This document shows positions 50,780 through 60,727 of a stretch of DNA of 64,000 nt, piece after piece. The position numbers and the translations under genes are program-made. The DNA lies in contig NZ_BMYU01000002.1 in the NCBI RefSeq assembly GCF_014652435.1, forward strand, positions 434,001 through 498,000. Direction: 5' to 3'. How positions within the stretch are numbered: the first letter of the stretch is position 1; each line of letters opens with the position of its first letter. The notes beneath the pieces are model-generated. The model saw nothing but the letters and a program-made list of their open reading frames with translations, made no database searches and was not told the origin of the DNA. This DNA comes from Cognatundibacterium squillarum. GTDB taxonomy: Bacteria; Pseudomonadota; Gammaproteobacteria; Burkholderiales; Burkholderiaceae_D.

Positions 50780-51594
50780 GATTTAAATCTCCATTGTGCC
50801 AGCCATACAGGAAGAACTATCCATTGCAGCATCACCAGAACCATTACCCAGGGCTTTGCCAGCAGTGGCGGAATAATGCTGCTGAAACCATATGCAGTAC
50901 GGATATCATCCAGCGAAAAAATGTTAATAATCCGGAACACATCGGTCGGATTCAGCAACAGCAGATAAGCAAAAATATCTGCCCCGTAATGTCCGCTCGT
51001 GCTGACCAGCGCACCAAGCAACAACAAGTCAAAGACAAGAACAAAGAAAAACCACAAGGCGATGGCCAGCCCGGATGCGCGGGTACGTTCTCTGGTCACG
51101 ACAGAGAGCAACACTGCCATACTTAAAAAAGCCAGTCCCAGAAGCGCTGAACTGCCTACGAAAGATAAGTAAGCACTTAAACCCGTCCAGCCGAACTGCT
51201 GCAGCATCAGTAATGCGACAAGTGAAAAACCCAGTGTCAGAGATACTGTCAGTGTCGCGGCCAGTCCCAGATATTTACCGAGCAGAATTTCAAACCGCGT
51301 CACCGGCAAAGCACACAGCAAATCCAGTGAGCCTCGTTCCCGCTCACCAACGATAGTATCGAAACCGAGTAGCAGTGAAATCAAAGGAATCAGATAGATC
51401 ACCAGACTGACCAGACTGGTGATCGTAATCTCGATCGACTTCATACCGACCTGCCCCTGTTGCGCACCGCCAAAGTATGTAATCACCAGAGAAAATACGG
51501 TAAATACCAGCGCGACCACCAGTACCCAGCGATTTCTTAAACGGTCACGAAATTCTTTACCGGCCAGCGTGAATACCTGCATCCATTCCATCAT
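50776..51594 (-). CDS. nosY: NosY ABC-transporter permease
   Basis: This permease of 272 residues has six membrane helices and the ABC-2 type architecture. 'FTLAGKEFRDRLRNRWVLVVALVFTVFSLVITYFG' at the N-terminus and 'GFDTIVGERERGSLDLLCALPVTRFEILLGKYLGL' are the NosY signatures. With NosF and NosD it forms the transporter that supplies sulfur or copper for the CuZ site. The ATG follows AGGAAA. It lies six bp after nosF and overlaps nosL. Confidence 0.94.
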   Translation of the reverse strand: MMEWMQVFTLAGKEFRDRLRNRWVLVVALVFTVFSLVITYFGGAQQGQVGMKSIEITITSLVSLVIYLIPLISLLLGFDTIVGERERGSLDLLCALPVTRFEILLGKYLGLAATLTVSLTLGFSLVALLMLQQFGWTGLSAYLSFVGSSALLGLAFLSMAVLLSVVTRERTRASGLAIALWFFFVLVFDLLLLGALVSTSGHYGADIFAYLLLLNPTDVFRIINIFSLDDIRTAYGFSSIIPPLLAKPWVMVLVMLQWIVLPVWLAQWRFKS

Positions 51595-51600
51595 GGTTTC

Positions 51601-52587
51601 CTAATCCGATATTCCGAAAAAAACTTCTTCCAGTGTCGCTTCCTGCAAATGCATATCCTGCACCAGACCAGGAATTTCCATCATTCTTTCCAGCACCTGC
51701 ATTTTGTACGAACGCGGGCAATGCACCTCTAAACCATCAGTTAAGGTACGTGTGCTGACGCCGGCGTCAAAAAAAGTGCTGAGTTGCGCTTGCAGCTTGC
51801 TGATATTGTGTGCAGCAATGACTACCCGCATAGTCAAAGGCAGATGGGCTTTTTTTCGTAACTGATCAATACTGCCAATTGCCTGTATTTGCCCGGCAGC
51901 CATAATCGCCAGTTTGTCCACCCGCTCCTGCAACTCAGCCAGAATGTGTGAGGTGATCATGATCGTCACGCCGCGCTGCTTCAGCGTGTTGAGCACTGTA
52001 TAGAAATCACGTATCGCCTGCGGATCCAGACCATTGGTAGGTTCATCCAGAAAAAGCACTTCGGGCTGCCCGAGCAATGCCTGGGCGAACCCGAGTCGCT
52101 GACGCATACCTTTTGAGTATTCCCGGACCGGCTTGCTGCCTGCGTGTTCCAACCCCACTTCGGTCAGCCTTTCGAGGCAATGATTGCGGCTGTCAGGTCC
52201 ATTCATACCCTTCAGTTTTGCAAAAAACTGCAAAGTTTCCAGACCATTTAAGTTGTCGTATAAAACGACATTTTCGGGCAGATAACCGATCTGACGCCTT
52301 ACCTGCCGGAAATGGCGACCCTGTACCGACTTACCGTTAATCAGCAAATCACCTGAACTGGGAGCAATCAGTCCCAGCAACATTTTAAACAGCGTACTCT
52401 TGCCGGCACCGTTGTGACCGATCAGACCAAATATCTCGCCCTGGTGTACGGATAAATTCACATTCTTTACCGCGCTCAGATCGCCATAGCGCTTACTGAC
52501 ATCGCGCACCTGTATCACGCTGACGGTCTCACTCTGAGGTACTGCATCTGCCAACAGTGCGCAAACTTCCTTCGTTTCCATGTTCAT
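51601..52587 (-). CDS. nosF: NosF ABC-transporter ATPase
   Basis: This ATPase of 328 residues has Walker A 'GLIGHNGAGKSTLFKMLLGL', signature 'YSKGMRQRLGFAQALLGQPE' and Walker B 'VLFLDEPTNGLDPQ', followed by the switch His in 'IMITSHILAEL'. It energises NosY and NosD. It starts 'MNMETKEVCALLADAVPQ', a slightly longer N-terminus than usual. Its start lies 5 bp after the nosD stop. A longer frame upstream exists but would overlap the nosD gene. Confidence 0.94.
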   Translation of the reverse strand: MNMETKEVCALLADAVPQSETVSVIQVRDVSKRYGDLSAVKNVNLSVHQGEIFGLIGHNGAGKSTLFKMLLGLIAPSSGDLLINGKSVQGRHFRQVRRQIGYLPENVVLYDNLNGLETLQFFAKLKGMNGPDSRNHCLERLTEVGLEHAGSKPVREYSKGMRQRLGFAQALLGQPEVLFLDEPTNGLDPQAIRDFYTVLNTLKQRGVTIMITSHILAELQERVDKLAIMAAGQIQAIGSIDQLRKKAHLPLTMRVVIAAHNISKLQAQLSTFFDAGVSTRTLTDGLEVHCPRSYKMQVLERMMEIPGLVQDMHLQEATLEEVFFGISD

Positions 52588-52591
52588 CGTT

Positions 52592-53875
52592 CTACATTCC
52601 CGGATAATGCATTCCAAACCAGAGGCCAATATTATTGTTGCCGGGGTGCATACGCGGATGCGGGTCCACAACACTGGGAACACGCAAAACCGGAAATTGC
52701 TGCGAAACACCACGCAATACCTGCACCGCCGGACTTCCCGCCAGCAACTGCGAGCTCGGATAACGCCAGTTCATTCTGTCCACCAGATTATTTGCCTCGT
52801 ATGCCAGATCGCCACGCTGATCACCATTGCGATCCCAGCCAGCATAGTTACTCCAGTAATTTCCTGTGCGCACGCCCCAAATTTCATCTTTCGCACCGAC
52901 ATAGCGGACTTGCTCGCGATTTGCGACGAAGTCGTTCCCCTCTACCTGGTTATAGTTAGAACCTGCAGACAAATGCACACCGACACGGTTATCAACCACT
53001 AGATTATTTTTCAGCGTGACATAGCCAACATCGTAAATAAACAAGCCCCGGTTATTGCCCGCAATAATATTATTTTCAATCACGGAATCCTGAATGGTAC
53101 GCAGCATGATGCCGTGATCTGAATTGCCCCAGGTGCGGTTATTTCTGACGATCTGATCACGGGTTTCCATCAGCGCCAGTCCGCCACGGTTATAGTAACT
53201 GTCATTGTTTTCCCACACGTTATAGTAAGAATTCATGTAATGGCTGCCGTAGCGGCTGTGATGCAATTTATTCCCTTTAAAAAGCGCATGATGTGAAACA
53301 TCAACATATAAGGCATCGCGCACAAAACTGATATGGTTATTGAGAATTTTTGCGCCATTGGTGTTATATAACTGAACCCCGTTGCCGCGCTGAGAAGAAT
53401 TGTAATCACGCTTACCGGTGATAGTATTAGCTTCGATCAACACATCATTTGACTTTTCTATCCATAAACCAAACAGGTTATATGTCAGCTCACTGTTCCG
53501 AACGACAGCACGGTGTGCGCCGGGAAAAATATAAATGCCGGCATTCTGATCTTTTAAGCTGTCACCGGAATCACGTACGATCAGTCCCTCCAGAACAACA
53601 TCGGGAGCGGTTACCCGTATGGTATCGCCGTGCATCCCCCCGCTCAGCGTGGGCCTTCTCAGGCCACGCAATGTCAGTCGCTTATTAACCAGAAAATTCC
53701 CGACATACAGGCCACGTTCAATCTCCAGCACATCTCCGTCCTGTGCATCGGAAATCGCAGCCTGTAATGAGCTTCCTGCTTTAACTAATACTGTCTTGGC
53801 ATGAGTAATGGCTGCGGTGCCGCCCCAAAAAGCGAACAGCAGTAACACATACCATCTTTTCAGAGAAATCCTCAT
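52592..53875 (-). CDS. nosD: NosD periplasmic copper-maturation protein
   Basis: This protein of 427 residues has a signal peptide ('VLLLFAFWGGTAAITHA') and a right-handed parallel beta-helix made of repeats such as 'ALMETRDQIVRNNRTWGNSDHGIMLRTIQDSVIENNIIAGNNRGLFIYDVGYVTLKNNLVVDNRVGVHL'. This is the carbohydrate-binding/sugar-hydrolase (CASH) fold of NosD, which takes part in CuZ maturation with NosF and NosY. Its ATG overlaps the nosR stop (ATGA). Confidence 0.94.
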   Translation of the reverse strand: MRISLKRWYVLLLFAFWGGTAAITHAKTVLVKAGSSLQAAISDAQDGDVLEIERGLYVGNFLVNKRLTLRGLRRPTLSGGMHGDTIRVTAPDVVLEGLIVRDSGDSLKDQNAGIYIFPGAHRAVVRNSELTYNLFGLWIEKSNDVLIEANTITGKRDYNSSQRGNGVQLYNTNGAKILNNHISFVRDALYVDVSHHALFKGNKLHHSRYGSHYMNSYYNVWENNDSYYNRGGLALMETRDQIVRNNRTWGNSDHGIMLRTIQDSVIENNIIAGNNRGLFIYDVGYVTLKNNLVVDNRVGVHLSAGSNYNQVEGNDFVANREQVRYVGAKDEIWGVRTGNYWSNYAGWDRNGDQRGDLAYEANNLVDRMNWRYPSSQLLAGSPAVQVLRGVSQQFPVLRVPSVVDPHPRMHPGNNNIGLWFGMHYPGM

Positions 53876-56514
53876 ACATTCAGACCGGAGAAAAATTTGA
53901 GTATTAAGAACAGGGCCGCACCGATGATCAGATTTTTAAAGCAGACATAACTGAACATATCCATCAGACTGGCGTAACGGTACTGCGCACGCCACCAGGG
54001 ACCTTCTTTGACATAGCGCTGGTTCAGCATACGCAGCACAAGCTCATACATGCTCCAGCCAAACCACAATGCAATGATCACACCGGACGCCAGTTTTCCT
54101 ATTGCCGCAAAAATCCATGCCAGACTCACACCGGCGGCGACGACGAATCCGGTTAATTGCCATATTTTATTTTTTTGCCAGGCAGTGCGTTGCCATGGCC
54201 ACAAATGGTGCTTCAGCTCCTGCATCAGCCACCCCCATCTGCGAGACTGCGTTAAATGCGCGGGATAAACAGGTTCACTTGCCATACGCGGATCAGGGCC
54301 GGCCTTCGGCACATTCCTGATTTCTTGTATCGGAATGAAATACCCGTCTTTTCCTATCGGCGTCATTCTGAGGCCCGCTTTCTCGCGTTGCTTCCGCTCT
54401 TTCGCCAGAGGCGGACAAGCATGCGGTTCGGTATACAGCACCATACAATCGAGGCAATGCAGGCATTCACGATGATCTATACGGCCATTCTTATCAATTG
54501 CCAGTGAACCGCAGCCAACCGCACAGGCCTTACAGGAGTTGCAGTCCTGCTTACGTTTCAGACCAAACCAGCGAAATGTACTGGGAATGGCCAGCGCTGC
54601 ACCCAGAGGACAGATGTACTTACAGTAGGGGCGCTCGATAAACAAAGAAACAGCAAGCAATACGCATACGAATAGACCATAAGGCCACGCACGATGCGTG
54701 ATGCCGACCAGAAACGTGGTCTTAAAGGGTTCGACCTCCGCCAATACTTCGGCAAGCCCCATAGAGAACAGAGAAACCGATAACAGTCCAAGAAATATCG
54801 CGTATTTCAGCCACTTCAGTTTATCGTGAACCGCGTGCGGAACATGCGACTGAAAGCGTTTCAGACCGATTTTTCCGGCAACTTTATACAATGCTTCGGA
54901 GAGCGATCCAAACGGGCAAAGCCACCCGCAAAATAAACCTCGTCCGTACAGGAAAACAGTCAGAATAATAAAAATCCAGAATACAAAAATAAACGGATCA
55001 CTCAGGAACAGCGACCACGTCCACTGGAACAAAATGGAATGAAACCAGGTCAGCACCTGTGTAATAGAAGGCTGAGCCATTGCACCGAAGCCTACAAAAC
55101 CGATACTCAGTAGCCACGCGCTGTATTTAAACAGATTGACCGGCCATTTATTTTTGAGTGTGGCCCGGCGCGTCAGTTTTTCACGGAATGCATATACAAC
55201 TGTCACCGACATCAGCAACAGAACAAACAAAGCGACAGGCAGCGCCCGGCTTTTCCAGATACCAATCCACGCGGCATCATCTGCATCTGCCTGAGGCCGA
55301 TCTCCGTTGAAAAGCTCATCCGCAAGCCATAAAGTCTGCTCAAAATTTGCAAAGCTTTTTGCGCCGGTTGCACGATCAATCCGGTTACCGAGAAATGCAA
55401 GAGTCCACGGATATGCCGGTGAAAACGCCTGAGAACGAATGATGAAAATTGCGGATTCATTGTATGCGGGTGCGCCCTGTGCCTGTACACCATATAAGTT
55501 CACATAATCTAAATCACGGAATGTAAAAGAATCCGCCCCCTGCTTTACCCGTATCCGGTCATACATTCCGCCGCGCACAAAGCCCGATCCTTTAAAAGAT
55601 TCATTACCGTTGCTGCGTATAATAAAAATGGCATGTTCACTCTCCTTCAGATGGGCATGCAAATTACGGTAATTTTCTTCACCCAGCACACTGATGCCGA
55701 CATCCGGATGATTCAGATCTCCGAACCACATTTCAATAAATGGTGTTTCTGATTTAGGCAGACCTACCTGCTCGGTATGCACCAGAATTTTTTTTATACT
55801 GCCCAGGCTGACAAGCTCGCTCCAGCTATATTTTTTATTTTTTATCTTGTAATCCGGTTGCAGTCTTACCGTTGGCGCCAGAATACCAACCTGCTTTGCC
55901 ACGGCCGTTCCGGCTGCCATCATGACCTGATTCTGCACAATCACGGTCACGGTTGCACCGGAAATTGCGTCGACTCCAAGTATCCCTTCAGCGGGCCGGC
56001 CGGGCCCCACTTCGATCTTGTCGGCGACCGATCTTCCTATGTATTGCTGATTGAATTTCAGTAAAGCAGCCTCAGGAATACCCAGTAATAAAATCGGTTC
56101 CGAATGTTTCAGCACTTTGATACCGACAAATTTCCCCTGTATATCCATACCAATCAGCGTAACAACCGGCTTACCGGAATACGCTGGCGTGTCAGTGATA
56201 TCCGTAGACAACATCACATAGCCGATCAGCTTTTTTTGTCCGCCTTGCTCACTGTATGCTTCGACGTATGGGGGATTTCCAAGACGCTCTGAGAATATTG
56301 CTGCACCCGGAAATACTTCCCCGCATGGCACCAGCGCACACATATTTTTTGCTGTTTTCAGATTTTCGGGTAGTACCGCCTCATATGCACCTGTACTGGC
56401 ATAACTGAATGCAGGCATGAGCCCGTATATCATCAGACAGGAAATTATTTGCATACACATTGTCATCCATACGGATGACCTGCCGGACACGCCACTCATA
56501 CACCTGAAAACCAT
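53872..56514 (-). CDS. nosR: NosR transmembrane flavoprotein/iron-sulfur regulator
   Basis: This protein of about 880 residues has an N-terminal signal, a periplasmic FMN-binding domain with the covalent-flavin motif 'SGATVT', several membrane helices, and C-terminal polyferredoxin sites 'CGWLCPFGSL', 'CKYICPLGAAL', 'CNSCKACAVGC' and 'CLHCLDCMVLY'. NosR passes electrons toward NosZ and is needed for its activity. ATG 56514 has AAGGA seven bases upstream, while earlier ATG codons lack one. It is the first gene of nosRDFYL and is separated from nosZ by a terminator. Confidence 0.93.
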   Translation of the reverse strand: MVFRCMSGVSGRSSVWMTMCMQIISCLMIYGLMPAFSYASTGAYEAVLPENLKTAKNMCALVPCGEVFPGAAIFSERLGNPPYVEAYSEQGGQKKLIGYVMLSTDITDTPAYSGKPVVTLIGMDIQGKFVGIKVLKHSEPILLLGIPEAALLKFNQQYIGRSVADKIEVGPGRPAEGILGVDAISGATVTVIVQNQVMMAAGTAVAKQVGILAPTVRLQPDYKIKNKKYSWSELVSLGSIKKILVHTEQVGLPKSETPFIEMWFGDLNHPDVGISVLGEENYRNLHAHLKESEHAIFIIRSNGNESFKGSGFVRGGMYDRIRVKQGADSFTFRDLDYVNLYGVQAQGAPAYNESAIFIIRSQAFSPAYPWTLAFLGNRIDRATGAKSFANFEQTLWLADELFNGDRPQADADDAAWIGIWKSRALPVALFVLLLMSVTVVYAFREKLTRRATLKNKWPVNLFKYSAWLLSIGFVGFGAMAQPSITQVLTWFHSILFQWTWSLFLSDPFIFVFWIFIILTVFLYGRGLFCGWLCPFGSLSEALYKVAGKIGLKRFQSHVPHAVHDKLKWLKYAIFLGLLSVSLFSMGLAEVLAEVEPFKTTFLVGITHRAWPYGLFVCVLLAVSLFIERPYCKYICPLGAALAIPSTFRWFGLKRKQDCNSCKACAVGCGSLAIDKNGRIDHRECLHCLDCMVLYTEPHACPPLAKERKQREKAGLRMTPIGKDGYFIPIQEIRNVPKAGPDPRMASEPVYPAHLTQSRRWGWLMQELKHHLWPWQRTAWQKNKIWQLTGFVVAAGVSLAWIFAAIGKLASGVIIALWFGWSMYELVLRMLNQRYVKEGPWWRAQYRYASLMDMFSYVCFKNLIIGAALFLILKFFSGLNV

Positions 56515-56770
56515 GCTCATTTCCTTACGAATGCAATCTTCAGACAATCCGCTATACCACCGATATACCGCGGAAAATATCAGCCGAGAACAGATTTTTT
56601 TTACGAAGCTGATCTGCAGAATGCCACGCTCTTATGCGCGGAACCGCCTGATAAAAACGATGCTGCGTTTTTTCATTAAAATTCATCAAAAACATATCGC
56701 CACTCTTAAAAAAGCGGTGTTGACCTGAATTTTGAAGAGTCTCTGATTTGATGTGCTTTAAAATAAAAAA

Positions 56771-56800
56771 GGCAGCGCCCGACCTGGGTCAAACGCCACC
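56771..56800 (-). terminator. Rho-independent terminator of nosZ
   Basis: On the minus strand GGTGGCGTTTGACC pairs with GGTCGGGCGCTGCC through 14 pairs including G-T wobbles, with a two-base loop, followed by TTTTTTATTTT. It lies 17 bp past the nosZ stop, so nosZ and nosR are mainly separate transcripts. Confidence 0.85.
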
Positions 56801-56817
56801 TGAGCTACAACTACCGG

Positions 56818-58737
56818 TTAAGCTTCAACAATCATGCGGGTGCGCATCTCCAGATGCAGTGCATGACAGAAATGGGTGCAATAACACCAGAACACACCCG
56901 GCTTATCAGCAATGAAGCTGACCGAGGCGGTTTCTTGTGGATTGACAATGAAATTAATATTGTATTTAGGAATGGCGAAGCCGTGAGTCAGATCTTCGAT
57001 CTTGTCCAGATTCGTTAAAATCAGGGTAACTTCATCACCTTTCTTCAGTTTGAACTCCCGCATACTGAATGCCGGTGCCAGCGAAGTCAGCCTGACTGTC
57101 ACTTTTTTACCGTTTCTGACCACACCGGAATCTTTGGCATCTTTTACCGCTAACGGGAATTCATTCAGATCGTAAACTTGTTTAGGACGTACCAGATCAC
57201 GTTTAAAAATGATGAAATCGTGCGGCTCACCACGCACAGGGTGATCTGCCATCAGAACCATTTTCTCACCGGAGATATCGATCAACTGCTCATTCTCAGG
57301 ATGTAAAGGTCCGACAGGCAGGAAGCGGTCCTTCGAGAATTTGCAACCTACAGCCAGATATTTACCATCCGCTGCCTTTGTTTCCGATTGCGATGCATTT
57401 AAGTGACCGGGCTGATATTGCACATCAAGCCGGTCAACCACGTACTTCGCCGTTTTATCTCCGCTGTGGAACTTAATCGCTGCAGCCACATTCCATTTCA
57501 CAATCTGCGAATCCAGAAACAAGGTAGTAAATGCATTTCCGCGTCCATCGAACGCTGTATGCAAAGGTCCCAGTCCCAGTTCTACTTCAGCGACAATTGC
57601 ACCGTCGATTTTTTCCAGCTTTCCGTCAAACCAGTCCAGCACTCTGGACAGATCAATTACCGTAGCCGTTGGTGATAATTTACCGGCACAAATGAAATAT
57701 TTTCCGTCCGGGCTCGCATTCACACCGTGCGGGTTTTTAGGTACGCTGACATACGCTGTCAATGCCGTCTTCGGGTCTTTGTTTGCAGCATGAGTTCCGT
57801 CGACGACAGGTACTTTTGAATCACCGATAGTTTTAAATTTTCCGGCTTTAACAGCCTCTTCAATACGCGCGACGTTAAAAAACAGGCAGGCATCCCGTTC
57901 GGCTGACATCATATCTTCATAATGCACACCCATTTCAGTATTGTACTGATTGGTTGCAGCCAGCTTACCATCGTACGAAGTCGCGACCAGATCGCAATTG
58001 CCATCAATCAGCACCTGCCATCGCACTTCCATTGTTTCTGCATCCACACAAGAGAACAATGAACGATACTGGCTACTGTCTTCAGTACCAGCATTTGGTA
58101 ATGGCACCGAGAATTCACCACCACAGAAAACACGGGTGGTATAGTTAATTTTCGGATCCACAGGATCGCGTTTATCCGGGAAAATTCCGTGAAAACCCTG
58201 TACATTCGGCAGCTCAGTAATTTTGTCACAAATAAAATAGTCGAGCCGGATACGCGCTATTCTTGAATTTATTTTGTCATTGATGAATGCATAGCGTCCA
58301 TCGTAATTTCCGTCTTTATAAGAGGCATGGGTGTGATGCGTATCTGCGACGGTATATTTCAAACTACCATCCGGCTTGGTTCCCATCACTTTTTTAGATT
58401 CGTTTGTGATACCCCAGCCGACCAAAGCATCGGGTACGAAGCAAGGAATACGTAAAATTTCTCTCCCGGACGGGATGCCCAGCACACGCATATCACCCGT
58501 GTGACCGCCACTCCATAAACCATAGTATTCGTCCAGTTCACCCGGCTTTAAGTGCGCAGGATTCGAATTTCCCTGTGCATGTGCGCTGGCCGACCCTGCA
58601 GCCGATGCTGCCATAGACGAAGGTTTCTCAGAACAGGCGACCAGGCCACCAAGGCTTGCTATTGCAGCAGTATTCAGAAAACTCCGACGGCTCGTCAGTG
58701 CAGCACTATCACTTTTTATTTTCTTATCTTCACTCAT
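56818..58737 (-). CDS. nosZ: Nitrous oxide reductase, Tat-exported (clade I)
   Basis: This enzyme of 639 residues reduces N2O to N2. A Tat signal ('TSRRSFLNTAAIASLGGLVACS') leads the protein. Its beta-propeller has the CuZ ligand motif 'ADTHHTHASYKDGNYDGRYAFINDK', and the C-terminal cupredoxin domain has the CuA site 'GVFWCYCTHFCHALHLEMRTRMIVEA'. The LVAC sequence at the Tat site is also a possible lipobox, so the protein could be lipid-anchored. It is transcribed away from a cytochrome c gene and ends in its own terminator. Confidence 0.95.
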   Translation of the reverse strand: MSEDKKIKSDSAALTSRRSFLNTAAIASLGGLVACSEKPSSMAASAAGSASAHAQGNSNPAHLKPGELDEYYGLWSGGHTGDMRVLGIPSGREILRIPCFVPDALVGWGITNESKKVMGTKPDGSLKYTVADTHHTHASYKDGNYDGRYAFINDKINSRIARIRLDYFICDKITELPNVQGFHGIFPDKRDPVDPKINYTTRVFCGGEFSVPLPNAGTEDSSQYRSLFSCVDAETMEVRWQVLIDGNCDLVATSYDGKLAATNQYNTEMGVHYEDMMSAERDACLFFNVARIEEAVKAGKFKTIGDSKVPVVDGTHAANKDPKTALTAYVSVPKNPHGVNASPDGKYFICAGKLSPTATVIDLSRVLDWFDGKLEKIDGAIVAEVELGLGPLHTAFDGRGNAFTTLFLDSQIVKWNVAAAIKFHSGDKTAKYVVDRLDVQYQPGHLNASQSETKAADGKYLAVGCKFSKDRFLPVGPLHPENEQLIDISGEKMVLMADHPVRGEPHDFIIFKRDLVRPKQVYDLNEFPLAVKDAKDSGVVRNGKKVTVRLTSLAPAFSMREFKLKKGDEVTLILTNLDKIEDLTHGFAIPKYNINFIVNPQETASVSFIADKPGVFWCYCTHFCHALHLEMRTRMIVEA

Positions 58738-58975
58738 TACTAACCCCTCATGTCAACAGTACGAATACTCACTTAAAAATCGAAAAACAAGTTGAAAGCC
58801 ATGTATTTCACAGAAGAATTTAATTCCAGATTTGAGCCGTAAATGCCCGACACTCAAAATGATCTTTTTAAAAAAGTTCCTGATATCAGGTTTTATTTGA
58901 ATTTTTCATAAAATGACTTTTTTAAGAATTGACGAATGCATTCCGAATCATGCTACTGAGGTGCACTAAAAATAA

Positions 58976-58989
58976 TTGACGCGAGTCAA
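58976..58989. promoter_or_regulatory. FNR/DNR-type palindrome between nosZ and the cytochrome gene
   Basis: TTGAC-GCGA-GTCAA is a perfect 14-bp dyad. FNR/DNR-type sites are commonly TTGAY-N4-RTCAA, so the form here is a plausible variant. It lies 239 bp before nosZ and 154 bp before the cytochrome c gene, in the 405-bp divergent gap that otherwise contains no gene. Confidence 0.6.
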
Positions 58990-59142
58990 GAAAAAACATA
59001 CGCGGGTAAATTTGTTATTTCAGGTTGATTTACTGCAAACCTGATATTGGTTGAAAATTCTCCATACGCATTTAATGTATCTTTTTAAGTATTCAGACCG
59101 ATATCCGGTACCCACTATTTCGCCATGACGAGGATTTAAGAA

Positions 59143-59550
59143 ATGAAAAAAACAACGCTAATCTTAGGTTTACTTATCGCCGCAGTATCTTTGAGTGCCT
59201 GTAACAAATCCGCTGAAAATACGACCGCGAAAGAGTCCGGTCCGTCTGCCAGCAGTACAGCAGCAGCCAGCCCGGCGACAGAGGCAGTTGCTGAAAATCC
59301 GTTGGGGAAAAAAGTCTACGGCTCAACTTGCTCTATGTGCCATGCAGCAAATGTTGCCGGTGCTCCGAAACCCGGTGATAAAGCTGATTGGGCGCCGCGA
59401 ATTCAGCAAGGTATGGATGTTTTATATAAACATGCTATCGAGGGATTTACCGGTGCAAAAGGTCAAATGCCGCCCCGTGGCGGCGCAGCGTCACTTAGTG
59501 ATGACGAAGTCAAAGCTGGTGTGGACTTTATGGTGAATCAGTCACGTTAA
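59143..59550 (+). CDS. Lipoprotein cytochrome c5-like protein
   Basis: This protein of 135 residues has a lipobox (LSAC) and a low-complexity Ala/Ser linker, then one heme site CSMCH with Met as distal ligand in 'GQMPPRGGAASLSDDEVKAGVDFMV'. It belongs to the cytochrome c5/class I group. Next to nosZ and apbE, it is a likely electron donor for NosZ in the periplasm. The gap to the FMN transferase gene is only 24 bp, so they are cotranscribed. Confidence 0.9.
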   Translation: MKKTTLILGLLIAAVSLSACNKSAENTTAKESGPSASSTAAASPATEAVAENPLGKKVYGSTCSMCHAANVAGAPKPGDKADWAPRIQQGMDVLYKHAIEGFTGAKGQMPPRGGAASLSDDEVKAGVDFMVNQSR

Positions 59551-59574
59551 TCGTTATATTGCGAGGATTCACAC

Positions 59575-60645
59575 ATGCGACAACAGCCCGTCTCCGCCAT
59601 CCGTAACGACTCCTGCGTTCAGCAGCGCCGGCGTCTGTTGTTGTCCTTACCCGCCTTTGCCTGCGGTGTCGTTGTCGCCGCCCCTCCGGTCCAGCGCGAT
59701 ATCCTTCGTATAACGAAAATTTTGATGGGTACGCAACTGGAAATCTGCCTCCAGGGCAATGATGCAGGTGTTTTGAGGCGGGCAGCCAGTGCCGCTGTGC
59801 AGGAGATGGAACGACTTTCGCAGATGATGAGCCGTTTTCATACAGCGTCCGTCGTCAATGCCCTGCACTATGCCTCAGGTCTGCGTCCGATTCCGGTACC
59901 GCCGGAATTGTTCAGCGTCCTTCGCATGGCGAAAGAGCGGGCCCGGCTGAGTCATGGTGCATTCGATCCGACCGTCGGGGCTTATAAGGACTGGCGGTTT
60001 GACGGCACATTCGACCGAAGCCCCGGATCATTGCAATTGGCGCAGCAAAGGCTACTGGTAAATGCAGATCAGTTGATTCTTGATCCGTTGCGACAAACAG
60101 CTTTTCTGCAGAAAAGAGGTATGCGTCTCGATTTAGGCGGGATCGCAAAACTTCCGATTCTGCAGGCGGGCTTAAAAGTCATCGAAAATATGGGGGTTGA
60201 GAACGCTATGCTGAACGGTGGCGGAGATGTTTTTGTCAAAGGCAAGCTAAATCAGCAACCGTGGCGCATAGGTTTACGTGATCCGCGTCAACCGGCAGCA
60301 CTGCTGGGGCAGATCGCGCTTAGTGATGGAATAGTTGCTGCATCGGGAGACTATGAACGCTTTTTCTTTGAAAATGGACAGCGTCAGCATCATATTCTGA
60401 ATCCGGAAACTGGTTTACCTACGCGAGGCCCGCACGGACTGGCATTGGTGGCGCATCATACCTCCTCCCTTTTACGAGATATCAACGGCCTCGGTACGGC
60501 GCTCATGGTGGCAGGCAGTGCACGCGCACGTCAGATGCTGGCAGCCCTGCCAAATGTGGATGCATTTATTGTTCATCATGACGAGTCGCTCTGGCTCTCC
60601 GAAGGCATGAAACATCGCTTGCTGAAAACAGCAATTCAGCGCTGA
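59575..60645 (+). CDS. nosX: FAD:protein FMN transferase (ApbE/NosX)
   Basis: This protein of 356 residues attaches FMN covalently to Thr in NosR-like proteins. 'ILMGTQLEICLQG', 'GAFDPTVGAYKDW', 'RLDLGGIAKLPIL', 'NAMLNGGGDVFVKGK', 'GIVAASGDYERFFFENGQRQHHILNPETGLPTRGPHG' and 'DINGLGTALMVAG' are the ApbE motifs in order. A Tat-like 'RRRLLLSLPAF' leads the protein. In the nos cluster this ApbE is called NosX and flavinylates NosR at the SGATVT site. It lies 24 bp after the cytochrome gene. Confidence 0.93.
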   Translation: MRQQPVSAIRNDSCVQQRRRLLLSLPAFACGVVVAAPPVQRDILRITKILMGTQLEICLQGNDAGVLRRAASAAVQEMERLSQMMSRFHTASVVNALHYASGLRPIPVPPELFSVLRMAKERARLSHGAFDPTVGAYKDWRFDGTFDRSPGSLQLAQQRLLVNADQLILDPLRQTAFLQKRGMRLDLGGIAKLPILQAGLKVIENMGVENAMLNGGGDVFVKGKLNQQPWRIGLRDPRQPAALLGQIALSDGIVAASGDYERFFFENGQRQHHILNPETGLPTRGPHGLALVAHHTSSLLRDINGLGTALMVAGSARARQMLAALPNVDAFIVHHDESLWLSEGMKHRLLKTAIQR

Positions 60646-60727
60646 CTTCCCGGCTTGCCATCCACCATCATCGCGCGAATCTGCGGCACTAGGAAAATTC
60701 CGGCTGTTTTCCGGCCATTTTGGCCTG

